This document shows, one piece after another, positions 48,508 through 58,419 of a stretch of DNA of 64,000 bases. A program made the position numbers and the translations under genes. The DNA comes from Caldilineaceae bacterium. Its GTDB lineage: Bacteria; Chloroflexota; Anaerolineae; Caldilineales; Caldilineaceae. Below the pieces are notes generated by a model. It did not search any database. It was not told where the DNA came from and saw only the letters and a program-made list of their open reading frames with translations. The stretch is from positions 1-64,000 of the forward strand of contig JAJDXQ010000030.1 in NCBI GenBank assembly GCA_022823185.1. The letters are read 5' to 3'. Each line of letters opens with the position of its first letter. Within the stretch, counting starts at the first letter, position 1.

Positions 48508-50253
48508 TCATTTTTCGTGCGGCATTTGGGCGCGTGCGCGCAGCGCGGACAGCATGGCATCCTGTTCGTTCCAGGGGTACTCGGTCTCCCCATAGCACAT
48601 GCTGCGTTCGTGTCCCTTGCCAAAGGAGGCCACGACGTCGCCTGCGCGGGCCATCGCCACGCCAAAGCGAATTGCCTCGGCGCGGTCGGGCACGACGGCA
48701 ACCCGGGCCGAAGGAGACGGTGACGTTGTATGCGATAGTTCGCGAGGGTCGTACGGGAAGCTGTGCTGGCCGCTTGCGCTTTCGGTGGGGGGCTGGACTA
48801 CGTCCTGAATGCCGGCCGCGATTTCCCGGTTGATTTCCGCCAGGTCTTCGGTACGGGGGTCTTCGGCGGTGATGACGGTGAAATCGGCCAGGCGGCCGCT
48901 GACCTGCCCCATCAGCCGCCGTTTGCCGCGGTCTCGAAGGCCGGCGCAGCCAAAGATCGCAATCAGGCGTCCGGACCCACTGCTGGCATCTTTGGCGACA
49001 AGCGGTCGCAGCGTTTCCAACGCCCGTTCGAGGCTGGCAGGGGAATGGGCGAAGTCGACGACGGCCAGAAAGTCCTGGCCGCAGTCCATACGCTGCATTC
49101 GGCCCAGTACGGAGTTGAGAGAGGCGACGCCCAGCCGAATCCGCTCTGGGGAGATGCCCAGGCCGAGAGCGACTGCCGATGCGCAGAGAATGTTTGACAC
49201 ATTGAACTCGCCGATCAGCCGGGTCTCCATGGGGATGGCTCCGCCCCACCAGACAAGCTCGAAGCGGGTGGCATCGGGCAGATACTGGATCTTGCGGGCG
49301 TAAACGTCAGCAGCTGGATTGGCGGCGCTGTAGGTGTATGAGGAGACGGCGGGGGAATCGGAGCGGGCGCGCTCTTCGGCCAGCGCGTTCTGCAGGTGCG
49401 GGCAGCTGCTGTCGTCGAGGTTGAAGACGGCGACACGGGGAACGCCAGGCTTTGGCAAGGACCGAAACAGGCTCCGGAAAAGCAGAAACTTTGCCTCCCG
49501 ATAGGCCTCAAATGTGCCGTGAATGTCGAGGTGTTCGTGGGTGATATTGGTGAGCGCGGCCGCATCATACTCGACTGCCGCGACGCGCTTCTGATCGAGC
49601 CCGAAGCTGGTGCTTTCGACAACGGCGAAGCGGCACTCCGCTGAACGCATTTGCGCCAGGAATTTCTGCACTGTCGGCGCATTGGGCGTTGTCACGTGAA
49701 GGCCGGTCTCCTGCTCGACGGAAGCGATGCGCGCGCCGACGGTTGTGATGACGCCCACGCCGGCGGAGCGGCAGAGGATCGCCTCCAGCAGGGAGCAGGT
49801 TGTTGTTTTGCCATCGGTGCCGGTCACGCCGATTACGGTCTGGGCACGGCTGGGGAAATCGTAAAAGGCTGCGCTGAGCCAAGCCAACGCCTCCCGGCTG
49901 TCGTTCACCTGGATATAGGGCGTCTGTGTTTGCTGCGGCCACCAGCCGCGTTCTTCCAGCCGGACGAGGGGGTGGCTGCCCACGATGGCGGCGGCGCCGG
50001 AGGCAACGGCCCGGGGAATGAAGCGGTGGCCGTCGGTCTGCAGGCCCGCGATGGCGACAAACAGCGAGTTCCGGCGGACTTCCCGGCTGTCATCGGTGAC
50101 TTGACTTACTGCAAGGGGGGGAGCTTCCGGGTCTCCGGCAACGCGCAGCGCGTCCGGAAGCCGGGCCAGCAGGGCGGTCAGAGTTTTCTCCTGGCCGGTC
50201 ACTTGCGCGGGGCGCCCGGAGGCGGCGGCCGGTTTGGAAGCGTTCGCCGTCAT
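48508..50253 (-). CDS. murE: Mur ligase family protein, UDP-MurNAc-tripeptide synthetase (MurE-like)
   Basis: VIGVTGTDGKTTTCSLLEAIL; TNITHEHLDIHGTFEAYREAKFLLF; TAEDPRTEDLAEI. Confidence 0.85.
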   Translation of the reverse strand: MTANASKPAAASGRPAQVTGQEKTLTALLARLPDALRVAGDPEAPPLAVSQVTDDSREVRRNSLFVAIAGLQTDGHRFIPRAVASGAAAIVGSHPLVRLEERGWWPQQTQTPYIQVNDSREALAWLSAAFYDFPSRAQTVIGVTGTDGKTTTCSLLEAILCRSAGVGVITTVGARIASVEQETGLHVTTPNAPTVQKFLAQMRSAECRFAVVESTSFGLDQKRVAAVEYDAAALTNITHEHLDIHGTFEAYREAKFLLFRSLFRSLPKPGVPRVAVFNLDDSSCPHLQNALAEERARSDSPAVSSYTYSAANPAADVYARKIQYLPDATRFELVWWGGAIPMETRLIGEFNVSNILCASAVALGLGISPERIRLGVASLNSVLGRMQRMDCGQDFLAVVDFAHSPASLERALETLRPLVAKDASSGSGRLIAIFGCAGLRDRGKRRLMGQVSGRLADFTVITAEDPRTEDLAEINREIAAGIQDVVQPPTESASGQHSFPYDPRELSHTTSPSPSARVAVVPDRAEAIRFGVAMARAGDVVASFGKGHERSMCYGETEYPWNEQDAMLSALRARAQMPHEK

Positions 50254-52112
50254 AGCTCGTCGGTTCCGGAACCTCCGTCGCGGGCGAACGAAATCCCGGC
50301 GACCAGCATCAGCAGGAAAAAGACTGCAGCGCCGCCAACCCAGATCGGCGGGATCCGGGTGAGATTCCGGTTGAGATTGCCTGGACTCACAGCAGTGGAT
50401 GTCGCGGTTGGCGCTGGCTCCGGTCCGGCCGCTGAAGTGGTTGGCGCGCTGGTCGGCGTACTGTCAGTCGAAGGCGGCGGCAGTGGTGTCTGGGTCTGGA
50501 TTGGGCCAACCGCGGGGGCGTTGGGATCGGGCGTTGGGGTTGACGTAGCGGCGATTTCAGGGGTGGCTGCCGGCCCTTGTGAACTTCGCTGCGGCGCAGG
50601 CGTACAGGTAGGCACGGGCGTAATTGCAGGGGCATTGGGGTCTGGCGTCGCGGTTGAGGTACCGGTCGCTGTAGGCGTATCGGCAGGGGCATTGGGATCG
50701 CGGGTGGCTGTCGGCGTACTGGTGGACGCGGGCGGTCCGGTTTGGGCATCGGGGACGACGATATCGGTCAGCAGACAGGGGGATGTCGCGCCTTCGGGCG
50801 GCCCGTCGGGATCGCTGGTGACTGTGGCAGTTGGTGTGGCCGAAGGCGCGTTGGGATCAGGGGTGGCGGTGATGGCCGGCGTTTCCGTGGGCAAGACGGG
50901 AACAGGAGTCGCGGTGGAGGTAGCCGTTTCGGTTGTCAGGGGCGCAACCGTGGACGTTGGCGACAGAGACGGGGTTGGGGTTGGCGCTCGGGGCAGCTGG
51001 GCCGGATCCAGAGGCGTAATCTGGGCCGAAGACAGGAACGTTGCGCTGCTGTCGAGCGTACGGAGGACGCCATCCTGTTCTGTGCCGGCGTAGGTGACGC
51101 CCACGAAGGTCGAAGAGGAGGCGAGACGGAAGACCGGGTTGGTATAGGCGGCGCCATTGACGGGCACGCGGGTCCAGTCCGGAACGCCTTGCGTCCATAG
51201 CCCGACATTGGTGCCAACTACGACGCCCTGGCCGCTGACGGCCAGGTCGTAGATGACGACACCGGCGGGGAAGGCTGGGTCCTGCAGCCAGTTTTCGCCA
51301 TCGTCGCTCAGGTACAGTCCGGAGGCGAAGGTGCCGACATAGAGACGGCCACCGAGTTTTGTCATGCCGCGTGCGATGATGCCCGCCGGCAGGTTGACAC
51401 GTTCCCAGTTTTGGGTTCCTGAAGCGAGGCGCCAGACGCCATCATGGGTACCGGCAAAGAGTTCGCCTTGCCTGTCTGCAAAGGCGCGCACGCGCAGCGC
51501 GCTGCCGGACAGGCCCTCGCTGTACCATTCCCAGCTTTGGCCGCGGTCCAGGCTGCGCACAACGCCGTCGTGGCGCGTTCCGGCGTAGAAGACGGTTTGG
51601 CCGTTTTCAATGCGGGTGTAGAGGCGGCCGATGCCGCTATTTGGGGAGAGGACCTGTTGGATTGAGGACTCCTGCCGCCAGGACAGGCCGCCGTCTTCGC
51701 TGATGAAGAGATTGCCGACACCGCCGTCGGCGGCGAGGACGAAGTTGCCGTCCTGTGGATCGAAACGGATGGAGGCGACAGAGGTATCGGGAGGGAGTTC
51801 GGCGTTGGCGCGGCTCCAGGTGTGGCCGCCGTCGTCGCTGCGGTAGATTCCGGCGGGCACGGGGACGTTTAGTGTGCCGGCGACGATGATACTGGCGTCA
51901 TCGGGTGAAATGTCCAGGCCGATGATGCTGTTCGAGAAGGGCACGAAGCCTGATTGGGCGAAGATTCGGCTGCCGGAAAGGGCGAGCAGCGCCGTCAGAA
52001 CCAGGAGAAGCGGCCACAGTCGCCGATGGACGGATGAAGCATTGGATGCGGATTCAGAGCGGTGTGGACCGCGCGGTTTTTGCTGGTGACCAGCCTGCAT
52101 AGACCCTCCCAA
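50250..52112 (-). CDS. surface-anchored beta-propeller (BNR/YCF48-like) protein with Pro/Thr-rich linker and C-terminal TM
   Basis: SDDGGHTWSRA, SEDGGLSWRQE, SLDRGQSWEWY, SDDGENWLQD blades; DPNAPAxTPTAT repeats; C-terminal WVGGAAVFFLLMLVAGISFARDG; 4-nt overlap with the murE-like gene. Confidence 0.85.
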   Translation of the reverse strand: MGGSMQAGHQQKPRGPHRSESASNASSVHRRLWPLLLVLTALLALSGSRIFAQSGFVPFSNSIIGLDISPDDASIIVAGTLNVPVPAGIYRSDDGGHTWSRANAELPPDTSVASIRFDPQDGNFVLAADGGVGNLFISEDGGLSWRQESSIQQVLSPNSGIGRLYTRIENGQTVFYAGTRHDGVVRSLDRGQSWEWYSEGLSGSALRVRAFADRQGELFAGTHDGVWRLASGTQNWERVNLPAGIIARGMTKLGGRLYVGTFASGLYLSDDGENWLQDPAFPAGVVIYDLAVSGQGVVVGTNVGLWTQGVPDWTRVPVNGAAYTNPVFRLASSSTFVGVTYAGTEQDGVLRTLDSSATFLSSAQITPLDPAQLPRAPTPTPSLSPTSTVAPLTTETATSTATPVPVLPTETPAITATPDPNAPSATPTATVTSDPDGPPEGATSPCLLTDIVVPDAQTGPPASTSTPTATRDPNAPADTPTATGTSTATPDPNAPAITPVPTCTPAPQRSSQGPAATPEIAATSTPTPDPNAPAVGPIQTQTPLPPPSTDSTPTSAPTTSAAGPEPAPTATSTAVSPGNLNRNLTRIPPIWVGGAAVFFLLMLVAGISFARDGGSGTDEL

Positions 52113-52183
52113 AAAGGGGCGCCGGAGAGGTAGACTTAAAATTATACGTCAGACAAACTATAGCACAAAAGCCATTGTGGTTG

Positions 52184-52340
52184 CGGGGGACGGGGATTTG
52201 GGACGGGGATTTTGTCTGAACGGGGATTTGGGACACGGATTTTGTCTGAACGGGGATTTGGGGGGATTAAAAGGATTAGGGGGATGGGGGAAACGGAAAC
52301 GGCGAACGGCAACGGCTTTTGATCCACGAAGGGACGGGGG
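52184..52340. repeat. second copy of the G-rich repeat family, same orientation
   Basis: two GATTTTGTCTGAACGGGGATTTGGG units then GGGGGGATTAAAAGGATTAGGGGGATGGGGG ... CGAACGGCAACGGCTTTTGATCCACGAAGGGACG. Confidence 0.9.
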
Positions 52341-52487
52341 GCCTCTTTCGGAGGCGGCGGTTGTTGTGAATCCTGGCCGGTTGCGGGGTATGATGTAAGT
52401 CCTTATCCTTGTGCATGGAAGAGCTGCGGCGGCCCTGAAAAGGGGGCGGCCATTCGGTGCAATCGCAACCTGTTAAAGGAGAGAGAG

Positions 52488-54392
52488 ATGCAAAGCCCGG
52501 CACGGCGCGCCATCCTGATTGGTATGGACGGCGCCAGCATGGAACTGGTGATAAACATGGTAAACGGGGGCCACATGCCCCATCTTGGCAAACTGATGCA
52601 ACGCGGCGTGCATCGCCCCATGATTGGAGTATTTCCGACTTTGACGCCCCCTGGGTGGACGGCGACGTCAACCGGCGCGTGGCCGGGCAATCACGGGGTA
52701 ATGGATTTCAACATCCGCAAGCTGGGGGCGCCGCTGGATGAGACGGTCTGGGGCATCAACACCGAGCTCTCGCGGGCGGAGTATTTGTGGAATACGGTTG
52801 AGCGGGCGGGGGGCACGCCGCTGCTGGTGAAGTGGGAGATGTCGTGGCCGCCGACGGTGACAAGCGGTGTTCAGGTGGAAGGGACGGGGCCTGGCGTCTC
52901 CAACCACCACCAGATTGCCGGGTATCACCTGTTTGTGGCCGGCAAGTGGCAGCGACGGAAGATTGGCGGGCAACGCGATCCGGAGACGCTTGACCCGAGC
53001 GCTCTGCAGACCGGCTCGGACGTTGACCCGGTAACGATAGAGGACGCCGTGGATTGGAAGGAGATGCCGCGTTCGAGCCGCCCGCCCAAAGAGGTGGCGC
53101 TGACGATTCAGCCTCTGGCCCGGGGCCGCGACATGATGTTGCGAGGAGAGGAGGGCACCCCTAAGACCTTTTACGGGCTGATCTACGCGTCGGGTGACGA
53201 CGGCTACGACCGTGTGCGGGTCTGCCGGTCGCGCGACGGGGGCAGCGCGGTGGCTGAGCTGGGCGTAGGCGATTGGAGCGACTGGTGGTTGGACCAGTTT
53301 GAGATAGACGGTGAGGCGCTGGACGGCTATGTGCGGCTGAAGCTGGTCAATCTGACTTCGGATGCGGACGCCTTTGAGCTGTTCGTCCCGCAGATCTGGC
53401 CGAGCGGCGGCTACACGGAGCCGGCGAGCGCGGCGGAGGAGATTGACCGGCATGTTGGCAATTTCCTGCAGAACCCGGCCAGGGACGCCCTGGGGATCAT
53501 GGATGACGACACGTATTTTGAGCTGCTTGACTTCCATCACGAGCGCCTGGCGGATGTGGCCGACTATCTCACCAGCAGCCGTGAAGATTGGACGACGCTC
53601 TTCATCGAGACGCACGCGTCGGACTATACTAGCCACTTTTTCCTTGGCCAGGCTGAGGAGTTTGGCGGCGCGGATGAGGAGACCCGCAAACGATGCATGG
53701 ACGGCGTGATCCGGACCTACAGTTCAATCGACGACATGATTGGCCGCGTGGCGAGCATTGCCGACGAGGAGACACTGATCTGTCTTGTTTCTGATCATGG
53801 CGGCACGCCGAACCAGTACAAGGCGGTCGAGATCGAGGATGTCCTGGAAGAGGCCGGGTTCCTGGTCTACAAGGAGGAGGACGGGAAGAGGACGGTCGAC
53901 TGGTCGCGTACGCGGGCGGCAGCGGTGGGCCTGGTGCATGTGTTCATCAATCTGGAGGGGCGGGAGCCGACCGGGATCGTCGCGGAGGAGGCGTACAAGG
54001 AGACCCAGCTGGAGCTCATTGCGGCGCTGCATGCCTACAAGGACCCTGTCACCGGGCGTCATCCATTTGCTTTGGCGCTGACGCGGGAGGACGCGGAGAT
54101 GGTCAACCTTTGGGGCGACACGGTGGGAGACGTGGTCTACGCGCTGCGCCCTGAGTTTGACGGCGCGCACGGCAAGCAGCTGCCCTCGGTCAGTTTCGGG
54201 ATTGCCGGGCAGCACTGCACCTTCGTTCTGGCCGGTCCTGGTGTCAAGGAGGGTCTGGCGCTGCAGGGGCAGGTGCGGGCCGTTGACGTTGCGCCAACGC
54301 TATGTTACCTGCTGGGTTTGCCGATGCCGCGCAACGTGGAGGGCGGCGTCGTGTACGAGGCATTGACCAATCCCGACTGGCATCTTGGTTAG
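52488..54392 (+). CDS. alkaline phosphatase family protein (type I phosphodiesterase/nucleotide pyrophosphatase-like)
   Basis: AILIGMDGASMELVINMVNGGHMPHLGKLMQRG ... VFPTLTPPGWTATSTGAWPGNHGVMDF; LVSDHGG; SFGIAGQHCTFVLAGPG. Confidence 0.9.
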   Translation: MQSPARRAILIGMDGASMELVINMVNGGHMPHLGKLMQRGVHRPMIGVFPTLTPPGWTATSTGAWPGNHGVMDFNIRKLGAPLDETVWGINTELSRAEYLWNTVERAGGTPLLVKWEMSWPPTVTSGVQVEGTGPGVSNHHQIAGYHLFVAGKWQRRKIGGQRDPETLDPSALQTGSDVDPVTIEDAVDWKEMPRSSRPPKEVALTIQPLARGRDMMLRGEEGTPKTFYGLIYASGDDGYDRVRVCRSRDGGSAVAELGVGDWSDWWLDQFEIDGEALDGYVRLKLVNLTSDADAFELFVPQIWPSGGYTEPASAAEEIDRHVGNFLQNPARDALGIMDDDTYFELLDFHHERLADVADYLTSSREDWTTLFIETHASDYTSHFFLGQAEEFGGADEETRKRCMDGVIRTYSSIDDMIGRVASIADEETLICLVSDHGGTPNQYKAVEIEDVLEEAGFLVYKEEDGKRTVDWSRTRAAAVGLVHVFINLEGREPTGIVAEEAYKETQLELIAALHAYKDPVTGRHPFALALTREDAEMVNLWGDTVGDVVYALRPEFDGAHGKQLPSVSFGIAGQHCTFVLAGPGVKEGLALQGQVRAVDVAPTLCYLLGLPMPRNVEGGVVYEALTNPDWHLG

Positions 54393-54448
54393 CGCCCGCG
54401 GATCGGAGACAGGGGAGAGATGGATCTCCTCTGTTCCCCGGAGTCGAC

Positions 54449-54862
54449 TCAGTATTCGTCGTCGTCGATCTCACCGGCGGGCATCTCGATGTCCACGATC
54501 TGGCCCTGGTCGTCGATGATGACGCGGAAGCCCATCATGCCGAGCCATTGCCGCGACTGTTCGGGGATCGCTTGCCCGACGGCTTGGTCGATGTTGTCGA
54601 TCGATGATTCGACCGCGGCCTTTGTAAAGATGTCGTCCTTGCCCATCATATCCAGTACGCCGCTCACAGCCAGGTCCCGGTGCTGATCCACCTGTCCTTT
54701 GAGGAAGTCGAGCACCTGTTGATCGACCTGGGCGGCGTCGATGTGGCGCAGAAAGCCATCTTCATCGACGACATAGCAGGCGCGCTCGCCCACATGCTTC
54801 ACTTGCGCCACTTTTCGGCGTTCATCGAACACAAGCCCCTCAAACATCGCCGAATTTGCCAA
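54449..54862 (-). CDS. conserved-looking hypothetical protein
   Basis: 137 aa ORF in a gap between convergent genes with coding-like composition; no family recognised. Confidence 0.55.
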   Translation of the reverse strand: MANSAMFEGLVFDERRKVAQVKHVGERACYVVDEDGFLRHIDAAQVDQQVLDFLKGQVDQHRDLAVSGVLDMMGKDDIFTKAAVESSIDNIDQAVGQAIPEQSRQWLGMMGFRVIIDDQGQIVDIEMPAGEIDDDEY

Positions 54863-55021
54863 GTTTCTCTCCAGATTCAGTATTCCGAAATCAATCGTCC
54901 GATCGCAGCGCGTTGAATGCTGCTCTCTTCCGTAACCGGAGCAGCGCTGCGTCGATGCGCGCGGGCCGCCAGAGGATCGCGCACTGCGGTCTGGCAGCCT
55001 GGGCCTTCGTTTGTTTCCAAG

Positions 55022-55804
55022 TCATTGCAGAGCTGCGCGGCTGGCGAGGAATTCGCGGCTGCGCCGGATGCTGGCGACGGGATCTTTGGGCAGATCGTGT
55101 TCGACGACGTAGCACACAGCGCCGGCGGCGCGGCAGGCCGGCAAGATGTCGTCCCACTCAAGCGTGCCATAACCGACATCGGCGAGGCCCATTTGATCTT
55201 CGTTCTGGCCTGCCGGGGCCAAATCTTTGGCGTGAATGTGGGGACAGCGGCCGGCGTATTTTTGGACGAGCTCCAGGGGCGAGGCGGCGCCGGCGGCGAT
55301 CCAGGCCAGGTCGGGCTCCCAGAACAGGTTTTCCTCATCGGCATTGTTCAACAGCCAGTCGATGGCCCTTGCGCCGTCGAGCCGTTCCATTTCGAAGGCG
55401 TGGTTGTGGTAGCCCAGCCGCATCCCCTCGGCCCGGCAGCGCCGCCCCAGTTCGTTCAGGGTCTGGCCGAAGGCGCGCCAGACTTCGGCGCTGGCGGCCT
55501 GACGAACTGCGGGATCAGGCATGGGGAGGATGAGGCAGTCGTTGCCGACGGCGCGGTGAAAGGCGATTGTGGCGGCGAAGTCGTCGGCAAGGGACTGGTA
55601 GGGTACGTGAGCGGACACGGCCTGCAAACCGTGCGTCTCCAGAATGGCTTTGGCTTCTTCACCGCTATGACCGGGCAAGAAGATGAGCTCGACAGCCTGG
55701 TAACCGGCGGAGGCGGCTGCGGCCGCGATGTCGGCAAAGCTGTCGGAGAGATGGCGCAGGCTGTAGAGTTGTACGGCGATGGATGGTTTTCCGTTGGCGC
55801 TCAT
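55022..55804 (-). CDS. sugar phosphate isomerase/epimerase family (xylose isomerase-like TIM barrel)
   Basis: IAVQLYSLRHLSDSFADIAAAAASAGYQAVELIF; MRLGYHNHAFEME; HIHAKDLAP. Confidence 0.88.
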   Translation of the reverse strand: MSANGKPSIAVQLYSLRHLSDSFADIAAAAASAGYQAVELIFLPGHSGEEAKAILETHGLQAVSAHVPYQSLADDFAATIAFHRAVGNDCLILPMPDPAVRQAASAEVWRAFGQTLNELGRRCRAEGMRLGYHNHAFEMERLDGARAIDWLLNNADEENLFWEPDLAWIAAGAASPLELVQKYAGRCPHIHAKDLAPAGQNEDQMGLADVGYGTLEWDDILPACRAAGAVCYVVEHDLPKDPVASIRRSREFLASRAALQ

Positions 55805-58269
55805 AGGTAGATTTCTCCTGCTGTGGCACGGCGCAGCCGTTCGGTGAGACCGCTGTAGCGCTGGGCCACCTGGTCGTTGCCTACGGCGATGCCGATCGCT
55901 CTTGGTTGTCCGACAAGCACGACCAGCCGCTTGGCGCGCGTGACAGCCGTGTAAAGTAGGTTGCGCTGAAGCAGCATGTAATGGCTGGTGAGAACCGGGA
56001 TCACGACAGCCGGGAATTCGCTGCCCTGGCTTTTGTGCACGCTGATGGCGTAGGCATGGACCAGTTCGTCCAGCTCCTGAAAATCGTAGGCAACTGTGCG
56101 GCCATCGATTTCGACCAATACCTGCTGTTCTATCAGGTCGACATCTTTAATATAGCCCATATCGCCATTGAACACATCTTTGTCATAGTTGTTACGCATT
56201 TGCATCACCCGATCCCCGCTCCGGTAGACGCAGTCTCCGAAACTGCGCTCCCTGCTGTTGGGAAGGGACGGATTGAGCGCCTGTTGGATGGTCCGGTTGA
56301 GGGTTGTGACGCCGGCCGCGCCGCGGTGCATGGGGCTGAGAACCTGAATGTCCTGCGGGGGGATGGCGAAGCGGCGCGGGATGCGTTCCTGGACGAGCTC
56401 CACGCAGAGTTCTGCCGCGCGTTCGGGCTCTTCGGCGCGGAAGAGGAAGAAGTCGTTGGTTTCGGTCGCCTCTTCGGCTGCGGTCCTTGTCAGGACGGGC
56501 ATCTGGCCGCGGTTGATACGGTGGGCGTTCTCGACGATGTAGCTGCCGGCGGCCTGGCGGAAGATCGTGTCGAGCCGGACGACGGCGGCGGGGCAGCGGT
56601 CAGCAGAGTGGAGATTCCGGGTCTCGTCGTTTTCCTGTTCAATGGCTGCGATCAGGTCTTTGAGGACATTGCCCGCGCCAACGCTTGGCAGCTGATCGAT
56701 GTCGCCCACCAGGAGCAGCGACATGCCTGCGGGGACTGCCTTGAGGAGATGGTTTGTGAGGATGAGGTCCAGCATGGAGGACTCATCCACGATCAACAGG
56801 TCGCCGGAGAGGGGGTTCTCCTCGTTGCGCTTGAAGGAGAAGCCGGCGGCGGGCTGGAACTGAAGCAGCCTGTGGACCGTTTTGGCTGGACGGCCGGTCG
56901 TTTCGGAGAGGCGCTTGGCGGCGCGGCCGGTGGGCGCGGCAAGGATTGCTCTGGCGCGGACCTGCTCGCAAAGGTGGATGATGGCGCGGACAACGGTTGT
57001 TTTGCCTGTACCCGGGCCCCCCGTGAGGACGGTCAGCCTGTTGGTGAGGGCAGTATGGACTGCTTCTTGCTGACGCGATGCCAGGCGGAGGGGGCCCTGA
57101 TGATCGGTGAGTTGGGTCTGAAGTTGGGCGAAGACCAGATTCCAGTCCTGTTTTTGGAAGGATGCGAGCGGGCCGGACGGGGCTGAAAAGGGGGCGCCGC
57201 CGCGGCCGCGCATCAGCCGCGCCAGCCGGTTGCTGACGCCGACTTCGGCGTAATACATTGGCGTCAGGTAGACGGCGCGATCGTTTTGCAGCAGGCTCTC
57301 GACCTGTGCGGGGGACGGACTGTCGGAGGCGCGGCGGCCTTCGCGCAAGAGGGGCAGAGGTTGCGGGCTTGACGGCTGGAAGATTTCGGCCACGGCCCAT
57401 TGCAGCGCTTCAGCCTCTTCGCCGGGCCCGGCGGCGAGTTTTACGCGGTCTGACGCTTTCAGGCGGAGCAGCCCGGCTGCGGTTTTTTCTTTCCCGACGT
57501 GCAGGAGCGCGTCAGCTTTTTCGATCAGCTCGGCACCTGGGAGGAAGACATGGCCCTCGTCAGCGGCGCGATTGAGCGTATACTCGACGGCGGCGGCGAC
57601 GCGCTGGGGCGCGTCACGGGGGATGCCCAGGGCTTGCGCGATCTCGTCGGCAGTCTGGAAGCCGATGCCAAAGATGTCTTCGGAGAGCCGGAAGGGGTTT
57701 TTTTGGATGGTTTCGATGGCGCTGTCACCATACCGTTTGTAGATTTTTGCGGCGAGGTTGGCGCTGACCCCGCGGCCCTGGAGGAAGATCATCACCTCCT
57801 TGATCGCTTGCTGTTCGAGCCAGGCGGCTTTGATCATCGAGATTCTTTTGCGGCCGACTCCGCTGACTTCGGACAGGCGTTGGGGATGGTTGTCGATGAT
57901 GTCCAGTGTTTCGGGACCGAAATGGGCGACGACGCGTTTGGCCGTCACAGGACCGACGCCTTTGATCAGGCCGCTGCCAAGGTATTTTTGGATGCCGGCT
58001 ACGGTCGCGGGCAGGACCGAACGCATGCTGACGACGGTGAACTGTTTGCCATACTGGGGGTGCAGGTCCCAGTGTCCGTTGAGCTCGACGGCTTCGCCTA
58101 CGTTAACACCGACCATCGCGCCCACGACCGTTGCCTCTTTTTGCCAGTGAGGCAGGTGACGGGAAGGCTGTTCCAGCGCCAGTTTGGCGACTGTATAGCC
58201 GTTTTCTTCATTGTGGAAGGTGATGCGCTCGATGACGCCGCGCAGCAAATCTTGCATTTCGCCGCTCAT
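55801..58269 (-). CDS. recD2: RecD2-type ATP-dependent DNA helicase/exonuclease
   Basis: start MSGEMQDLLRGVIERITFHNEENGYTVAKL at 58269; Walker A LTGGPGTGKTT; LLIVDESSMLD; GDIDQLPSVGAGNVL; AYAISVHKSQGSEFPAVVIP. Confidence 0.94.
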   Translation of the reverse strand: MSGEMQDLLRGVIERITFHNEENGYTVAKLALEQPSRHLPHWQKEATVVGAMVGVNVGEAVELNGHWDLHPQYGKQFTVVSMRSVLPATVAGIQKYLGSGLIKGVGPVTAKRVVAHFGPETLDIIDNHPQRLSEVSGVGRKRISMIKAAWLEQQAIKEVMIFLQGRGVSANLAAKIYKRYGDSAIETIQKNPFRLSEDIFGIGFQTADEIAQALGIPRDAPQRVAAAVEYTLNRAADEGHVFLPGAELIEKADALLHVGKEKTAAGLLRLKASDRVKLAAGPGEEAEALQWAVAEIFQPSSPQPLPLLREGRRASDSPSPAQVESLLQNDRAVYLTPMYYAEVGVSNRLARLMRGRGGAPFSAPSGPLASFQKQDWNLVFAQLQTQLTDHQGPLRLASRQQEAVHTALTNRLTVLTGGPGTGKTTVVRAIIHLCEQVRARAILAAPTGRAAKRLSETTGRPAKTVHRLLQFQPAAGFSFKRNEENPLSGDLLIVDESSMLDLILTNHLLKAVPAGMSLLLVGDIDQLPSVGAGNVLKDLIAAIEQENDETRNLHSADRCPAAVVRLDTIFRQAAGSYIVENAHRINRGQMPVLTRTAAEEATETNDFFLFRAEEPERAAELCVELVQERIPRRFAIPPQDIQVLSPMHRGAAGVTTLNRTIQQALNPSLPNSRERSFGDCVYRSGDRVMQMRNNYDKDVFNGDMGYIKDVDLIEQQVLVEIDGRTVAYDFQELDELVHAYAISVHKSQGSEFPAVVIPVLTSHYMLLQRNLLYTAVTRAKRLVVLVGQPRAIGIAVGNDQVAQRYSGLTERLRRATAGEIYL

Positions 58270-58419
58270 GGGTGTTAGGGTAACAGAATGGGATGGCCCA
58301 ATCAAGGGAAGCCCATTCAATTTGCGAACCCCACAGGACAGTTTAACAGGGTAGTTGACGCGCCCATTACCGGCGCCCTTCTCAGTAAAGAAAGGACGCG
58401 GGACCACCGCGGATAGCAA

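Noticed and set aside
49651-51093. 480-aa plus-strand Gly/Val-rich ORF
   Set aside because: Antisense to the murE-like gene and the Pro/Thr stalk of the propeller protein; composition is the reverse complement of DPNAPA repeats.
55981-57186. 401-aa plus-strand ORF
   Set aside because: Antisense to recD2, whose helicase motifs are unambiguous.
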